NCBI RefSeq assembly: GCF_000165425.1
Contig: NW_001799640.1
Span: 277,489-341,488 of the forward strand
Origin: Paramecium tetraurelia
Taxonomy: Eukaryota > Ciliophora > Oligohymenophorea > Peniculida > Parameciidae
Reading direction: 5' to 3'
Length of the DNA stretch: 64,000 nt
This document shows, piece by piece, positions 37,401-49,800 of this stretch. How positions within the stretch are numbered: position 1 is the first letter of the stretch; each line of letters begins with the position of its first letter. Both the position numbers and the translations under genes were made by a program. A model generated the notes under the pieces. It was not told the DNA's origin. It was given only the letters and a program-made list of their open reading frames with translations, and did no database searches.

Positions 37401-39359
37401 GATTAGATGGCTGCATGAAAGAATATATATCAGGAATAGAAATGCCATTGAAATCATCTTCAAGGATGGAGAATCATTGTACTTGATATTTTAGGACCAG
37501 GGATTAAAGGAACAGATAATTGAGAAGTTGAAAATACAACCGAAACAATGCGATTTCAATAAAGCTAGTAATTTCAAGTATTTAATGTATTTGAATTTTC
37601 TATCTTGTCGATCCTACATTGATTTAACCAGATATCCAGTGTTTCCATGGGTTTTGAAGGGAAATGCTTCAGATTTTGATGACAATGATATTGCATCAAT
37701 ACAGAATGAGATTAATTACAGAGACCTTTCTCTTCCCATAGGAGCTTGTGGAACTGAGCAGAGATTAGACTAATTTATTAAGAGATTTGAAAATGAATAG
37801 TTTTATTATGGAACACATTATTCTAGTTAAGCATTGGTGTCTTAGTACTTGATCAGATTGAGTCCATTTACAGAAGCAGCCATATCTATACAAGATGGTA
37901 AGTTTGATATTCCAGATCGACTGTTTAGATCAATAATGAAATCATGGATCGATTGCAATAATGAGATGGCTGATGTAAGAGAGTTAACACCTGAGTTTTT
38001 TTATTTGCCTGAGGCCTTCTTAAATGTCAATGGGTATAATTTCGGTAAGTTGTAAAGCAGTCAAATAGTAAACAATGTACTATTACCATTCTACTCTAAC
38101 AAGAATGCTTTTTATTTTGTTGCTCAAAATATGATAGCATTGGAGAGTGAGTATGCAATAAAGTTAAATGAATGGATTGATTTGATTTGGGGATACAAAC
38201 AACAAGGAAGTGCTGCCGTAGATTCATTCAACGTATTCTATCCATTGACTTACTCAAACTTCGATGAAAATAGCATAGAAATCAATGAATTAGCGATGGA
38301 AACGCAAATAGCCCACTTTGGATAAACACCAGAGTAGATCTTCTATAAACCACATGCTCAAAAGAACTAGATAGTAGATAAGACTTAGTGGCAGACAGTA
38401 AAGAATAAAAAGTCATAAAGCAAATTGATCTACTTGATTTGTAATAAGAGCAAAGTGGTGAGCGTCCAAGAGGACTTTACATTAATTTAATGGTAGATTG
38501 TTAAAAATTAGTATCAGTTTCAATAGGAGAAATAGGTGTAATTGCCAAAGATTAATTTTGATGCAATGATCAAATATGTACAATCACCCATTTTAGTATT
38601 GATTGAATAGTCAATAGTATTGTTTGGTGGAAATAACAATGGAACACTTACATACTATAGTTTAGATAATTTGAAGTTGTAGGGAGTGATTGAATTGGAA
38701 AGTGAGATTATCAACAATCATTGTACGGTCACAGTTCTAGCAGCTAACAAGCAACAGAATATCGTGATACTGGGAACTAATAAGGGTTTTGTGTACTATT
38801 ACAATAAATTGCTGTAAGGTAAGTAGGACATAAAATAGGAGGAGTTGCTTAAGGGTAAGTACGTCATCTATGACACAACTTCGCAAATAAATTCAATAGA
38901 AATTTCAGAATAGCTAACCATCTTTGGTGTTGGGACTTAGGATGGAACCATATTCTTATATAATTTGTACAATCGCACTCTCTATAGATTCATCAATCAT
39001 CCGAAGGGGTTGCCTATCTTCTACTTAAAATTGAGTTATTCTCCCTTACCTTGTGTGTTGTTTAGTTCCCATGATGAGCGGATTGTGGCTTATTCAATCA
39101 ATGGGTTCTTGTTGCAATCGCTGCAAATCAAGGGAAACATCGAATATATGGAAATCAGGAAATCTGCCATAAATACTTTGGTATGGAATTAATTATAATT
39201 TTGTAGATTGTCATCACAGACATAAACGTTTTTGAGTATCGACTGCCCTTTTTGGATAGACTGTCGGTGGTGCCTGCCCAAATTTGCACAAGGTTTATTT
39301 AGGCAACAAAACAAATTTCAATTTTTGGTTGTAAATCTGGTGATCTGCGTATAATTTGA
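34484..39359 (+). CDS. BEACH-domain protein 1 (PH-BEACH-WD40)
   Basis: A large protein of about 1,600 residues; introns are only partly resolved (clear ones at 35457-35483 and 39181-39206, one uncertain near 35129-35171). Order of parts: an N-terminal concanavalin A-like/LamG-type domain (IIANGVHCYIMAGVVFY, GDVIMDGWNELI), a long alpha-helical armadillo-like stretch, a PH-like segment, then the BEACH domain (FKYLMYLNFLSCRSYIDLTRYPVFPWVL, DKFDIPDRLF-like GKFDIPDRLFRS, DVRELTPEFFYLPEAFLN, EWIDLIWGYKQQGSAA) and C-terminal WD40 blades. BEACH proteins (LYST, neurobeachin) act in membrane fusion/fission and trafficking. The C-terminus IFGCKSGDLRII is the last WD repeat. A paralogous gene of the same class lies inverted at 46894-53814. 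Confidence 0.9.
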
Positions 39360-39398
39360 GGATTTGTTTATGTAATATTTCATATACAAAATTATATA

Positions 39399-42300
39399 AT
39401 GTTGCATTCTCCATTGATTGAAGATTCGGAGGAAAAATAAAATGTATTGGTGAAACACAGCAAAACGAAAACCATATGGATAATAGTGCGGTACATAATA
39501 TCTGACATCACCAAGAGACCAAGATCATTTAAGATCGGATTGTTTACGATCTATTTGGTAGTAACCTTCTTGGCTTTGCTCGAAAGTGCAGTTCAACTCT
39601 CTCCCTTAATATTTATTCAATTGGCTGAGACTCAATCGGGAGACAGCGACTTACTATTCACTCCCATGTCTTCATTTAACAAATCGATCACTTACGAATC
39701 CTCTTCCACATTTATCAACACCACCGAAATTAACGAGTATTTCAATGAGACTGATGGCATCTTCGGATCATCGCCAAGATGGTTATTGACAGGTAATCTC
39801 ATAAACAATAATACTCATGTGGAGAAGATTAATCAGAAATTAAGAACTTTTGTCATCATACTCAATCAAACCCAAGAAATCAGCATAGGTTTGGGTCGCA
39901 GATCGACTCAAAATTACTTAACTGCAAATCAAGTCCAGGTCTCAGCTTCCACTCTCAGAGGATTGAATGCCAGTGTTGGTGATGTATTGTAGGTGAATAT
40001 AGATGTGGATGAATTGATCTCATTGTTAGATGGAAACACAAAAGGAGGAAGTGAAGACTTTTTTTATTAATTAATCGATTCGACTATTAATAAACCTTTA
40101 AGAAGAATATTCGGAGATGATTTTCAAAATAAGATTATTTAAAGAGAAGAAATCTAACAAGGAGCAGAAGAAGTTGTGGCTCTAGCTGATTTGTTGGAAT
40201 CCAACTAAGAGTTGAAAAATTTATCCAAAGAATACATCGAAGAATATATTAACGGTCAGGATTTTCCTTAGGATGAAAAGAAATTATTGTTAGATATTAT
40301 TGATATCGAATACTAAAGAAATCTAAGTGAAGATGCCAGAACCTTAGAAAGATTTGCTTATAAATTAAACGAAAGTGTTACCGTTTATGAAATTGAAATG
40401 GCCATATCCAGTCTGGTAGCATAAAGTGCTAATTTCACTTTTGACGTCATTGTCACCGAAAAGATCGAATCACCCAGAGGAAAATGGCAAGATGGATTCA
40501 ATGCTTTGTTGATGGATTAACAAAATGCAACCAATATCTTGGTGGAAGGACTCCTGACCAAATTTGAAGAAGTGGTCATTGACAAAAGATTGAATGATGA
40601 TACCACAATTGGAGCTGTTGCAGAATTGATACCAATAGATTTTGTCAAATCAGTTGTTTGGAATGCCTCTCAAAGGATCTATTTGCCAGATTACTCATTA
40701 GCTTAGAATCTTATATTAAAAAATAGATTGCAAGTTTACTAAGACAAAAATACCATCAAATAAGGTATCATAGATGTCACCAATTAATTTTTTACAAAAA
40801 CTGGGTTTGATTACCCTGTTTCAGCATCTTCAACCTTAGCAACTGCTGTTTCAAATTACTTTATATTGAAAAATTTCATTGATAATCTCATAGCAGCTGC
40901 CACAATGATTTTATTAATGCTATCTATTCTATTGATTTATTCATTGATGATAGGTGATGTAGATGAGAAGACTTATGAATTTGGTATGTTGAGAGCCTTA
41001 GGGTTCAGAAAATCATGGTTAATTGTATTATTACTATTCTAAGCATTGACATTTGCAAGTTAGTAATCTATATTCTATATTATTAGTACCAGGCTTATTA
41101 TTAGCCTTAATTACTTGTTACATTCTTAACTCTTTGGTATCTATGTTAATATTTGAGACTACTGACATGGTTTCCAATTATGTGATTGCAGATCCAGCGT
41201 TATATCTAGCTGTGAGTTTAGGAATATTCATACCTATCATTAGCAATATATTTCCTATCTAGAGAGCTTTATCGAAGACATTGCGAGACTCTTTAGATTT
41301 GTATCATAGAACAATTCAAGAAGTGATGGTTAATGTAGTGAAACTTGAGAAAATGGGTATATCTCTTACTTAGACTTTTTGTTCTTTGCTTTTAGTTGCC
41401 ATTGGTTTTGTTAGTTATTACTTAATACCGATGGCATTCATTTTTAATAATGTGACCTTGGCCTTGAATATTATCAACGTCATCTTTATTATCATGATCA
41501 TAGGATTCATGATATTAGTCAACTTGCTTTAAGGGCCATTAGAAAGAGCCATTTTGTATTGTATTTTATGGATTTGTAAATTCGATAGAAATCTTAAATA
41601 GATAATTTTTAAGAATTTATCAGGTCATGCAAGCAGAAATTGGAAAACTACATTCATGTATTCACTTGCCCTGTCATTCATTCTATTTGCAGGAGCATCC
41701 CTTACGCTGGATTCCAAAGTAATTGGCGATGCATTGCAATCAGCTTTAGGAGGAGATGTGACTGTTATGGTAATACCCACTGATAAAATTGGTTTGGATG
41801 AATTCGAAATACGTAAGCATTTAGAGAGTGAAAGGATTAGAGATAACACATTAATTCAAGATTATTCATTTAATGCCATTTTGTTAACTCATTTTCCATT
41901 TTAAGGAGGAATTTAATGGTTTACAACAATGGCAACCTTTCCATGGGCAAAAATACGATTAGGAGGAGTGGAACCAAACTACTTAGAAACGATTATGCAG
42001 GAATATTATTTGCCTGATGATTACGATGATTAAGTTTCATATCCAAAATTAAAGAGTGGAAAGAAAGATGGTGTATATGGTCTTTATGATAGGAGTGGCA
42101 ATCTGGATATTGAGAGCTAGGAGGATGCTAAGAAGGTTATTACTTAAATGACCATACGGGATAGATACTACTAGGATCTCAATTTATCAAGACCAAATGT
42201 TAGAATAGAAGAAGATAGAGAAATCAATATAATTATTCCGTAAGGCTATAAATATGAAATTTCTATTGATGTTAACACTCCATCCTTAATTTGGTGGGGA

Positions 42301-43089
42301 AGATACTTTCGAATTAATGTTAGACATACAGCCTCAAAGGTGCCTGGTTTTGATTTCTCATCCTACAGATAAGTAACAAAGTTTGGATAAGGAATCATTT
42401 CTATGCCTGACTAATTATATATGGTCAATAGATATTTAGGAGGAGATATCCGCAATATATCTAGTATTTCAAATCCATCGATAAGAGAATATTTGAGTAA
42501 TTTGCCAAAGGGATTGACATATGGATTGCCAAAAACAAGCTTAAGAGTTAAGTTTGCAAGATAGACTAGTAAGACTGAGAGGGTGGATTTCTGTAATCGA
42601 TTAAGAAACTATTTTAGAAATGATTAAACATTGCTATTTGATGTGAAAACTCTAAAGGAGGAAGCAGAGAATGCCTTCTTTTATATTCAAATCCTGAACA
42701 TAGTTGTTGCTGTGATTGCCCTTACGTTATCATTCTTTTTAATTCTAATTTCATTTGTTGGAAATGTCAAAGACAATTCATGGGAATTCGGAGTTCTTCG
42801 AGCTATTGGATTAAATAAAAACCAACTTACTAGAATCTACATTTATGAGGCCATATCCTTAATCACCGCATCTGGAATACTTGGTACTTTCATTGGAATC
42901 TCTTTGGCCATTTTACTGACCCTCCAAATTCTCATGTTCATAGAATTACCTTTTGTGTTGATGTTCCCAACAGCCACATTTTTAATTACTTGTCTTGGAG
43001 GATTCGTCACAGCCGTAGTCGCCAGTTACTTAGCAGTCTTGGATATGAAGGACAAAAGCATTTCAGTCATTTTAAAAGGTCTATTGTGA
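39399..43089 (+). CDS. FtsX-like permease protein 1
   Basis: 1,220 residues with a single 28-nt intron (41059-41086). It has the layout of a duplicated MacB/FtsX permease: a membrane helix after a KRPRSFKIGLFTIYL start, a large extracytoplasmic domain with N-glycosylation sites, a membrane block (ATMILLMLSILLIYSLMIG, FGMLRALGFRKSWLIVLLL, and further helices), a second extracytoplasmic domain and a final three-helix block (FGVLRAIGLNKNQLTRIYIYEA). The repeated FG-x-LRA-x-G motif is the FtsX coupling helix. No ATPase domain is present, so it would act alone or with a separate ABC protein. Eukaryotic FtsX-like proteins are mostly protist expansions without known substrate. It is tandem with a paralog, 49 bp apart. 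Confidence 0.88.
40908..41121 (+). repeat. Near-identical block shared with 44643-44856 (copy 1)
   Basis: 214 bp, identical to copy 2 except for one C/T difference (in ctatctattctattg versus ctatctattttattg). It spans the end of one exon, the 28-nt intron and the start of the next exon of permease 1. Sequence on both sides diverges at once to protein-level similarity only. Confidence 0.97.
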
Positions 43090-43138
43090 TAATTTTTTAA
43101 TATTTCTAACAAAATAATGATAAATATTAATACTTTGA

Positions 43139-46100
43139 ATGGCTTAACCCAATGAAGATCAACCTTCTTTAGCAGAGTTGCAATCAACCCAACCTCAAAG
43201 ACTGATTCGACTCTTTTTTAAATACATCTTGTCCGATATTGCCAAGAGGCCACGTTCTTTTAAGATTGGATTACTCTCAACTTATATTGTTATTGCATTT
43301 CTGGGATTACTGTAATGTTTAAAAAGTCTAAGTCCTTTTTTATTTCTTCAATTGGCTGAAACCTCTGTTGGGGACACAGATCTACAATTTTTACCCAAAA
43401 CTCTGGCTAGCAAAAATGATTTCAGGCTCATCAACATAACAGAGTTACGCCAAGTAATCTATTCATTTTATTTAGTACACTTCTTAAATCGACGAATTTC
43501 TAGATGTTTCTCCGAGATGGCTGTTTATGTGCGATATCTACAATCCCAAAGCATCCCTTAATTTGACTTCTTTTTTTATGATTCTAGATTCACAACTTGA
43601 AAATAGCATAGGCCTTGGTCGAAGATTAGATACTGACATCATCACTTCTAATTAAATTTATATATCCAACACACTCTAAAAGGGACTGGGAGTTCAAATT
43701 GGAGACACTATTCAAATCAAATTTAGTGTCCTTCAATTTCTTAAACACTTTGGATTCAACAACACAGAAGGTGAATCTAAGAATCATCTAAGAGAATCTT
43801 TCAAAAGGTTTTTAAATGACCTATTGCAAATTTCTGATGATGATATATTACATAGGAAATTTGATGTTGCAACTATGTTGAAATATGTAGAAGAATATAA
43901 ATATTTTGTTAATGATTTAGAAGCATCTGAATGGAAGAAAAATCAGACTAAAAAAAGTTTAATTTAATCAATTTATAGTTAAAACATAACAACTCCTTAG
44001 AAGAAATTGGCAAAACAAATGGTCGACTACATATTTACTAGAAATTTGACTAAGGATGCCAGAAGCATGTATCGATTTGTTTTTCGACTTTCAAAGTTTA
44101 CTAAGGAAATCACCATTTCATAGATAGAAGATGGTTTCTTTGATATAGCAATTGAAATAGCAGAATTTGAATTAAATTTTTCAGTTTATCAAAGTGTCGA
44201 ATCCCCAAAAGGAAAATGGACAGAAGCTCTAGGAATGATGGTATTCATGGATTATAAAGATGCAACCAGTTTATTTTTAGATGCCATCCTCGATAGATTT
44301 GATGCTGTGATTAAATAAAAGAGAAAGTATGACTAAGGTATGGCAGGAGCGGTATCATAATTAATTCCTGTTAAAGAGACTAGAAATTCAGTGAGGGACA
44401 AGCTAAAACATTTTTAACTCTAGGAGTATTCTCTGATGGCCAATGTGGTATTCTAGAATAAATATCCAAAATATGAGACTCCAGAAAATGCAAAAGCTGC
44501 AGTCATTTCATCAACAAATCAATTTTACTCAATTGCTGGGTATGATTATCCTGTTTAAATTATGGCACCATTAGGTTTTATCGTTGAACTATACCATTTA
44601 ATAAAACACTTCATTGATACTCTGATATAGGTGGCAACTATAATTTTATTAATGCTATCTATTTTATTGATTTATTCATTGATGATAGGTGATGTAGATG
44701 AGAAGACTTATGAATTTGGTATGTTGAGAGCCTTAGGGTTCAGAAAATCATGGTTAATTGTATTATTACTATTCTAAGCATTGACATTTGCAAGTTAGTA
44801 ATCTATATTCTATATTATTAGTACCAGGCTTATTATTAGCCTTAATTACTTGTTACTTATTAAATGCGTTAGTTTCAATGTATATATTTGATATGTCTCT
44901 TTTGATTTCCTCATATAGTATTCCTCTCTATGCATTGATTGTTCAAATAAGCATAGGAATCTGTATGCCTATTGTTAGCAATATCCTACCAATTAAACAG
45001 GCTTTATCGACAACTCTTAGAGATTCTTTAAATTTATTACATAAGGTTGTCAGCAACATTGTTGTAACTGTTATGAGACTTGAAAAGATAGGGATAAGTT
45101 TAAATTAAACAATTTATTCAATAATGTTAATATCTATAGGATTTATAAGTTATTACGTTATTCCTATGAATATTATATATTAAAATGTTGGACTTGCTAT
45201 TTTTGTATTAAATATTGTATTTGTAACGATGTTAATAGGTGTAACAATGATAATCAATTTAGTTCAAAAAATAGTTGAAAAATATCTTCTCTATTTGATA
45301 TTATGTCTGAAATCATCCGATTAAAATTTGAAACCCGTAATCTTAAATAATTTAAAAAGTCATGAGAATAGAAATGCGAAAACAACCCTTATGTACTCGC
45401 TTGGTTTGTCTTTGATTATATTCACAGGATCTTCATTTGCAATTATGAGCTAGATGATGTAAAATTACATCAAAGTCAGCACAGCTGCAGATATTCGTAT
45501 TTTTGATGCCTCCAAAAAGTTTGGCTTAGATGAGTATGGATTAAGGCAACATCTTGAATGGGAATAAAAGAATGACTCTACTTTGATCAAAGATTATACA
45601 TTTAGTGCTTTACCTTTGAATGAATATCCTGGTATCTAAAATCACTTTTCAATCTCTCCATTATCTCGTTTTCCGAGAAACCTTATCATATTGCAACCAG
45701 TCGAGAAAAACCTACTGAATTCAATCACATTAGAATATTATCAACCAACTGAATATGATACTGAATCAAGTGACGTTAAATATTTGGACAATGGTGTAAG
45801 AGATGGAATATATGATTTATATAATAGGGACTCTAATTATGATATGAAATAACAGAAAGATATCTCTGGAATAATTTCCAATTCCAAATATTATTAAATA
45901 TTTGAACCAAAATAAAAAACCATAAAAATAGATAGGGAAATAAATATAATAATTCCAGAAGGGTATAGGAATGCAGGTAGTATAAGTGTTAATACACCTG
46001 CATTACTTACGATTAAAAATAAGGAGTACATGATAGAGAAGAGATTGAAAATTAGGCATATGGCAACTAAGATACCAAATTTTGATTTTAGTGCTTATAC

Positions 46101-46842
46101 TACAGTTGTATTTTTTGGACAAGGATTGATTACTATGTAGGATGCAGAATTATTATTAAAAGAGATTCTGAACAATAGAGCGGTAAGAAAGAGTAGAAAA
46201 TATAGGAAACTTAAGGAATTTATAGAGCAATTACCAAAGAATTTGAGTTTTGGCTTGCCTAAAGATTAGTTGTTTATAAAGTTTAACAGGGATACAACTA
46301 GGGAAGAAAGATTGGATTTTAGTAATCGAATGAGAAATTATTTCAAAAATGATTAAATTTATTTGATAGATTCTCAAGAGCTTATGAGAACTTTTGATGA
46401 AGTGTTCACATATTTTGAGATATTTAATGCCGTGGTTGCAGCCATTGCTTTGATTTTATCCTTTTTCTTACTTTTAATATCATTTATTAGTAATGTAAGA
46501 AATAATTGCTGGGAAATTGGTATCCTAAGAGCAATAGGTTTACAAGAAGTAAGATAATCATGATTACATTAGGTATAAATTCAAAAGGTGTTTATCTATG
46601 AATCTATATCTTTAATAGTATCTTCAGGTTTAATAGGTTCTTTAGTTGGATTCATAACAGCGTCTACTTTTGCAATGTAAATAGCCACATTTTCGGAAAG
46701 TTAGTTCAGATTAGCATTTCCTTTGTATACTTTTCTTTTTACTTTCCTTGGTGGAATTTTGATTGCTGTGGCTTCGAGTTATTTGGCTGTTAGACAATTA
46801 AAGAATAAAGAAATTGCCTTCATCTTAAAAAATTAGATTTGA
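43139..46842 (+). CDS. FtsX-like permease protein 2
   Basis: 1,209 residues, introns at 43454-43475, 44794-44821 and 46549-46572. Same architecture as its upstream paralog: KRPRSFKIGLLSTYIVIAF first helix, LFLQLAETSVGDTDL, the central membrane block with FGMLRALGFRKSW, a second extracytoplasmic part, and a last block with EIGILRAIGLQE. Overall the two proteins are clearly diverged, and only the second intron is shared in position. No ATP-binding domain. A transport or lipid-handling role at a membrane is inferred from the family only. Its 3' end faces the 3' end of BEACH protein 2. Confidence 0.88.
44643..44856 (+). repeat. Near-identical block shared with 40908-41121 (copy 2)
   Basis: The partner of copy 1, 213 of 214 bases identical including the intron at 44794-44821. 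It lies within permease 2. Confidence 0.97.
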
Positions 46843-46893
46843 TAATATTTTGTAGAATAATAACGATTTATGATATTGATATACATTTAAATC

Positions 46894-49800
46894 TCAATCC
46901 TATTGAAAGATTCTCTAATCAACTGCCAATCCAAATTCTCCATCAGATGTTCCAAATGCTAAGATTGTTCTGTCTGGTGACAAAGCAAACGAACTTATAT
47001 CATTCATAGATTGTGGACAATCAGTCAATTAGACTTCATTTCTTTTTTGTAGAAAGGGAGTTGACAGCATCAAGATTTTCTTTTCCATACATAATGGTAA
47101 AACCTATGATATTTAAATAAAACTTACAATAATATCAGTTAGTTTTGAGTCTTTTACAACTTTGAGATGTCCTTAATTAACAACATATTATTTTAATTCA
47201 AGATGGGCCAAGAATTACCCATTGATGCTATATGAATAAATATTTTTGTTTTCATAAAAGGCTATTCCATACAGAGGTGTACAATAGCTACAAACTTTAC
47301 TAATGGGTAATCCTTTAGGATGTCTATAACTTCTTAGATATTTGCCTGACCATTAATTATACATGTGAATCCAACTATCACTAGAACATGTTAATACAAC
47401 TTTCAAATCATTACAAATAAATATATCTGTAATTTATTAATCATGATGATGATGTTTACTAACAGGAATGTATGAATTATTAGACACTTTGTATATTATT
47501 AGAGTTCCATCCTTACTACCAGTTGCTAATATTCTCATTTTATAATCAAATCTCATTACAGTTATCGTATACTCTTATTCAAATTTCTATTCAGAAATTA
47601 TACCGTTATTATAAATTAGCATTCTCCCATCCCAAATACCACCAATCAATACTTGTTTTCCTCTGATTAACACAGGTAATTCATCATAATTACAAGTCCA
47701 ATCAAAGAGATATTGATTTTCATCCAAAAATTTACCAAAATTGATTGATTGATCCTTCTAATTATTAATATCAAGCTTATTGTCTTTTAAATCTAATTTA
47801 ACTGTAGCACATTCACCACTACGACGAATCATCCACACTTTGCTATCACTCAAAAACTGTATTCTAATAATCGATTTGTTTCTCGAAAAGTTTTATGATT
47901 GAGTTTGGGCATTATTTTGTTTTTACCTAAAAATTCTCTTTTCTATCTTTTCATCTACAATTCTATATACAATTTTTAATTTTCCTCTAGAAATATGGGG
48001 TCTGTCCCAAATTTAGCTTGGACATTAACCAAAATGGATTGCCTATGATTCTAAGGAAATCTTTTGTTTTTCATTCTTGATTGAGTCCCAATCTATCGAA
48101 TTTTCGTATGTCAAATAATAGAATGTATTCAAAGCCTTGACTGCCTCCTCTCCTTTTTATTTATATCCAAAAATTAAGTCAATCCAATTGCAAATATGTT
48201 ATGAGACATAATCACTTTCCAATTCCATTCTGTGAGCACAGATGAACAAATAGGGATTCTATTGAGTCCAACTAGGTAAGTCTACATTGTTTACTCTTTG
48301 TCCAGTTTGCTATAACCCATAGTCATACTTAGATAAATTAAGAAACATCTCAGGCAAGTAAAAGAATTCAGGTATCAATTCTCTGACATCACTTAATTCT
48401 TCAACTGCATTCCTATAGGTGTCAATGAATGAAAAAAAGAGCCGATCCGCTAAATCGAATTTCCCTGATTGCAACTCTTTGGCACCATCAGAGAAAGGTT
48501 TCAATCTTATCAGATAATGGAAAATTATTGCTGGACTTGAATAATGACTCCCAAAGTGAAATTACGGCACCTTATTAAAATGATCTATCATATTGTATCT
48601 CTATTCAAACACTTCAATCCTGTCTTTAGTACCCAAAGCCCCCATGCTTTTAGTCAGATCACGATATTTGTGCAATTGCTCGCCGTCATTCATTATCCAT
48701 GGAAATACGGGATATTAAGTTAAATCCTTATTACTTCTTCCAGCAATTTTATTGACTTTCATTAAGTATTCGAAGGTTGAGATCTTATAATTATACCACT
48801 TGTTCATTGCCTTGCTTTCCAATAAGACACTAATAGGATCCAACTTCCCAGATAAAATCCTAGGTTTAATATTGATGGTTCGTTATTTCTTCAATGAGAT
48901 CAGTTTTTCAATCACTTTTTGATGATCTCCATTTGAAAAATTGAATACGAGCGTACTGCCTTCCAATAAGGTCAACTCTAAAGAAGTCCATCTACCTATA
49001 TACCTTCGAAATTATATATCATAGATTTAATCCAAATCCCACTATTTGACTAATTGGGAATCTTCAGGAACTCTAAATTTAATTAGACTTTGATGAGTCT
49101 CTTTTTGAGTGATTGATTCAAAATAGAAGATCAAATGAGTGTCACTTATACGCAAAGAACCTATTCTAACTGTTAAGGTCTTAATCCATTAGACTCTGTG
49201 AAGAATCACCTCATCTTCTTCATGTTATTATGAATAAAAGGGGATGATGGTATCAAATATGATTTCATGTATTTTCTTTCTTTGTCTCTCTGGTTGTTTC
49301 TTATCGTAATCAGCCAAATTCATTATTCTTGTGCTTTATTGTTGGGATTGCATAACGGTATCAATTTAAGGGTAGTCGTATAACTTTGGTTTGAGTAATG
49401 GTCTTGACTTTTACTTGGTTTCGTATTTCCACATTTTCCATGTAAAGCTAATATAAATTCTGTCTTTTACATCTAATTTTATTTAATGTTTTCATAATGC
49501 ATATCAATCGAATCGAATGGTTTATCTATTTGGGCCTTGAAATCTGGATGAGCCCACCATTGATTAAAGACCCGGACTCGATTAAATGACTTTTTAAACA
49601 TGTATCTTGCCTGTCTCATACAGATTTGTTCCGAGTCTATTCTCTGTATCTTTTAATCATAAGAATAAGTCGTTGATGAAGATATCCTAAAGGCAATATA
49701 CTGTAATCAATTACATCTATGAGAATAAGACTTCCTCGATTCCCTGGCGTTATTATTGCAATTTGTCCTATAATGTTTTCTTCTTCTAAGCAAAAATCCT

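Noticed and set aside
31692-39359. One fused kinase-BEACH gene
   Set aside because: The kinase stops at a TGA with no donor site close by that would bypass it, and the BEACH gene has its own ATG in another frame. Kept as a finding only.
39399-46842. Bacterial contamination because of FtsX/MacB-like permeases
   Set aside because: Both genes use TAA/TAG as sense codons and contain micro-introns, so they belong to the ciliate genome.
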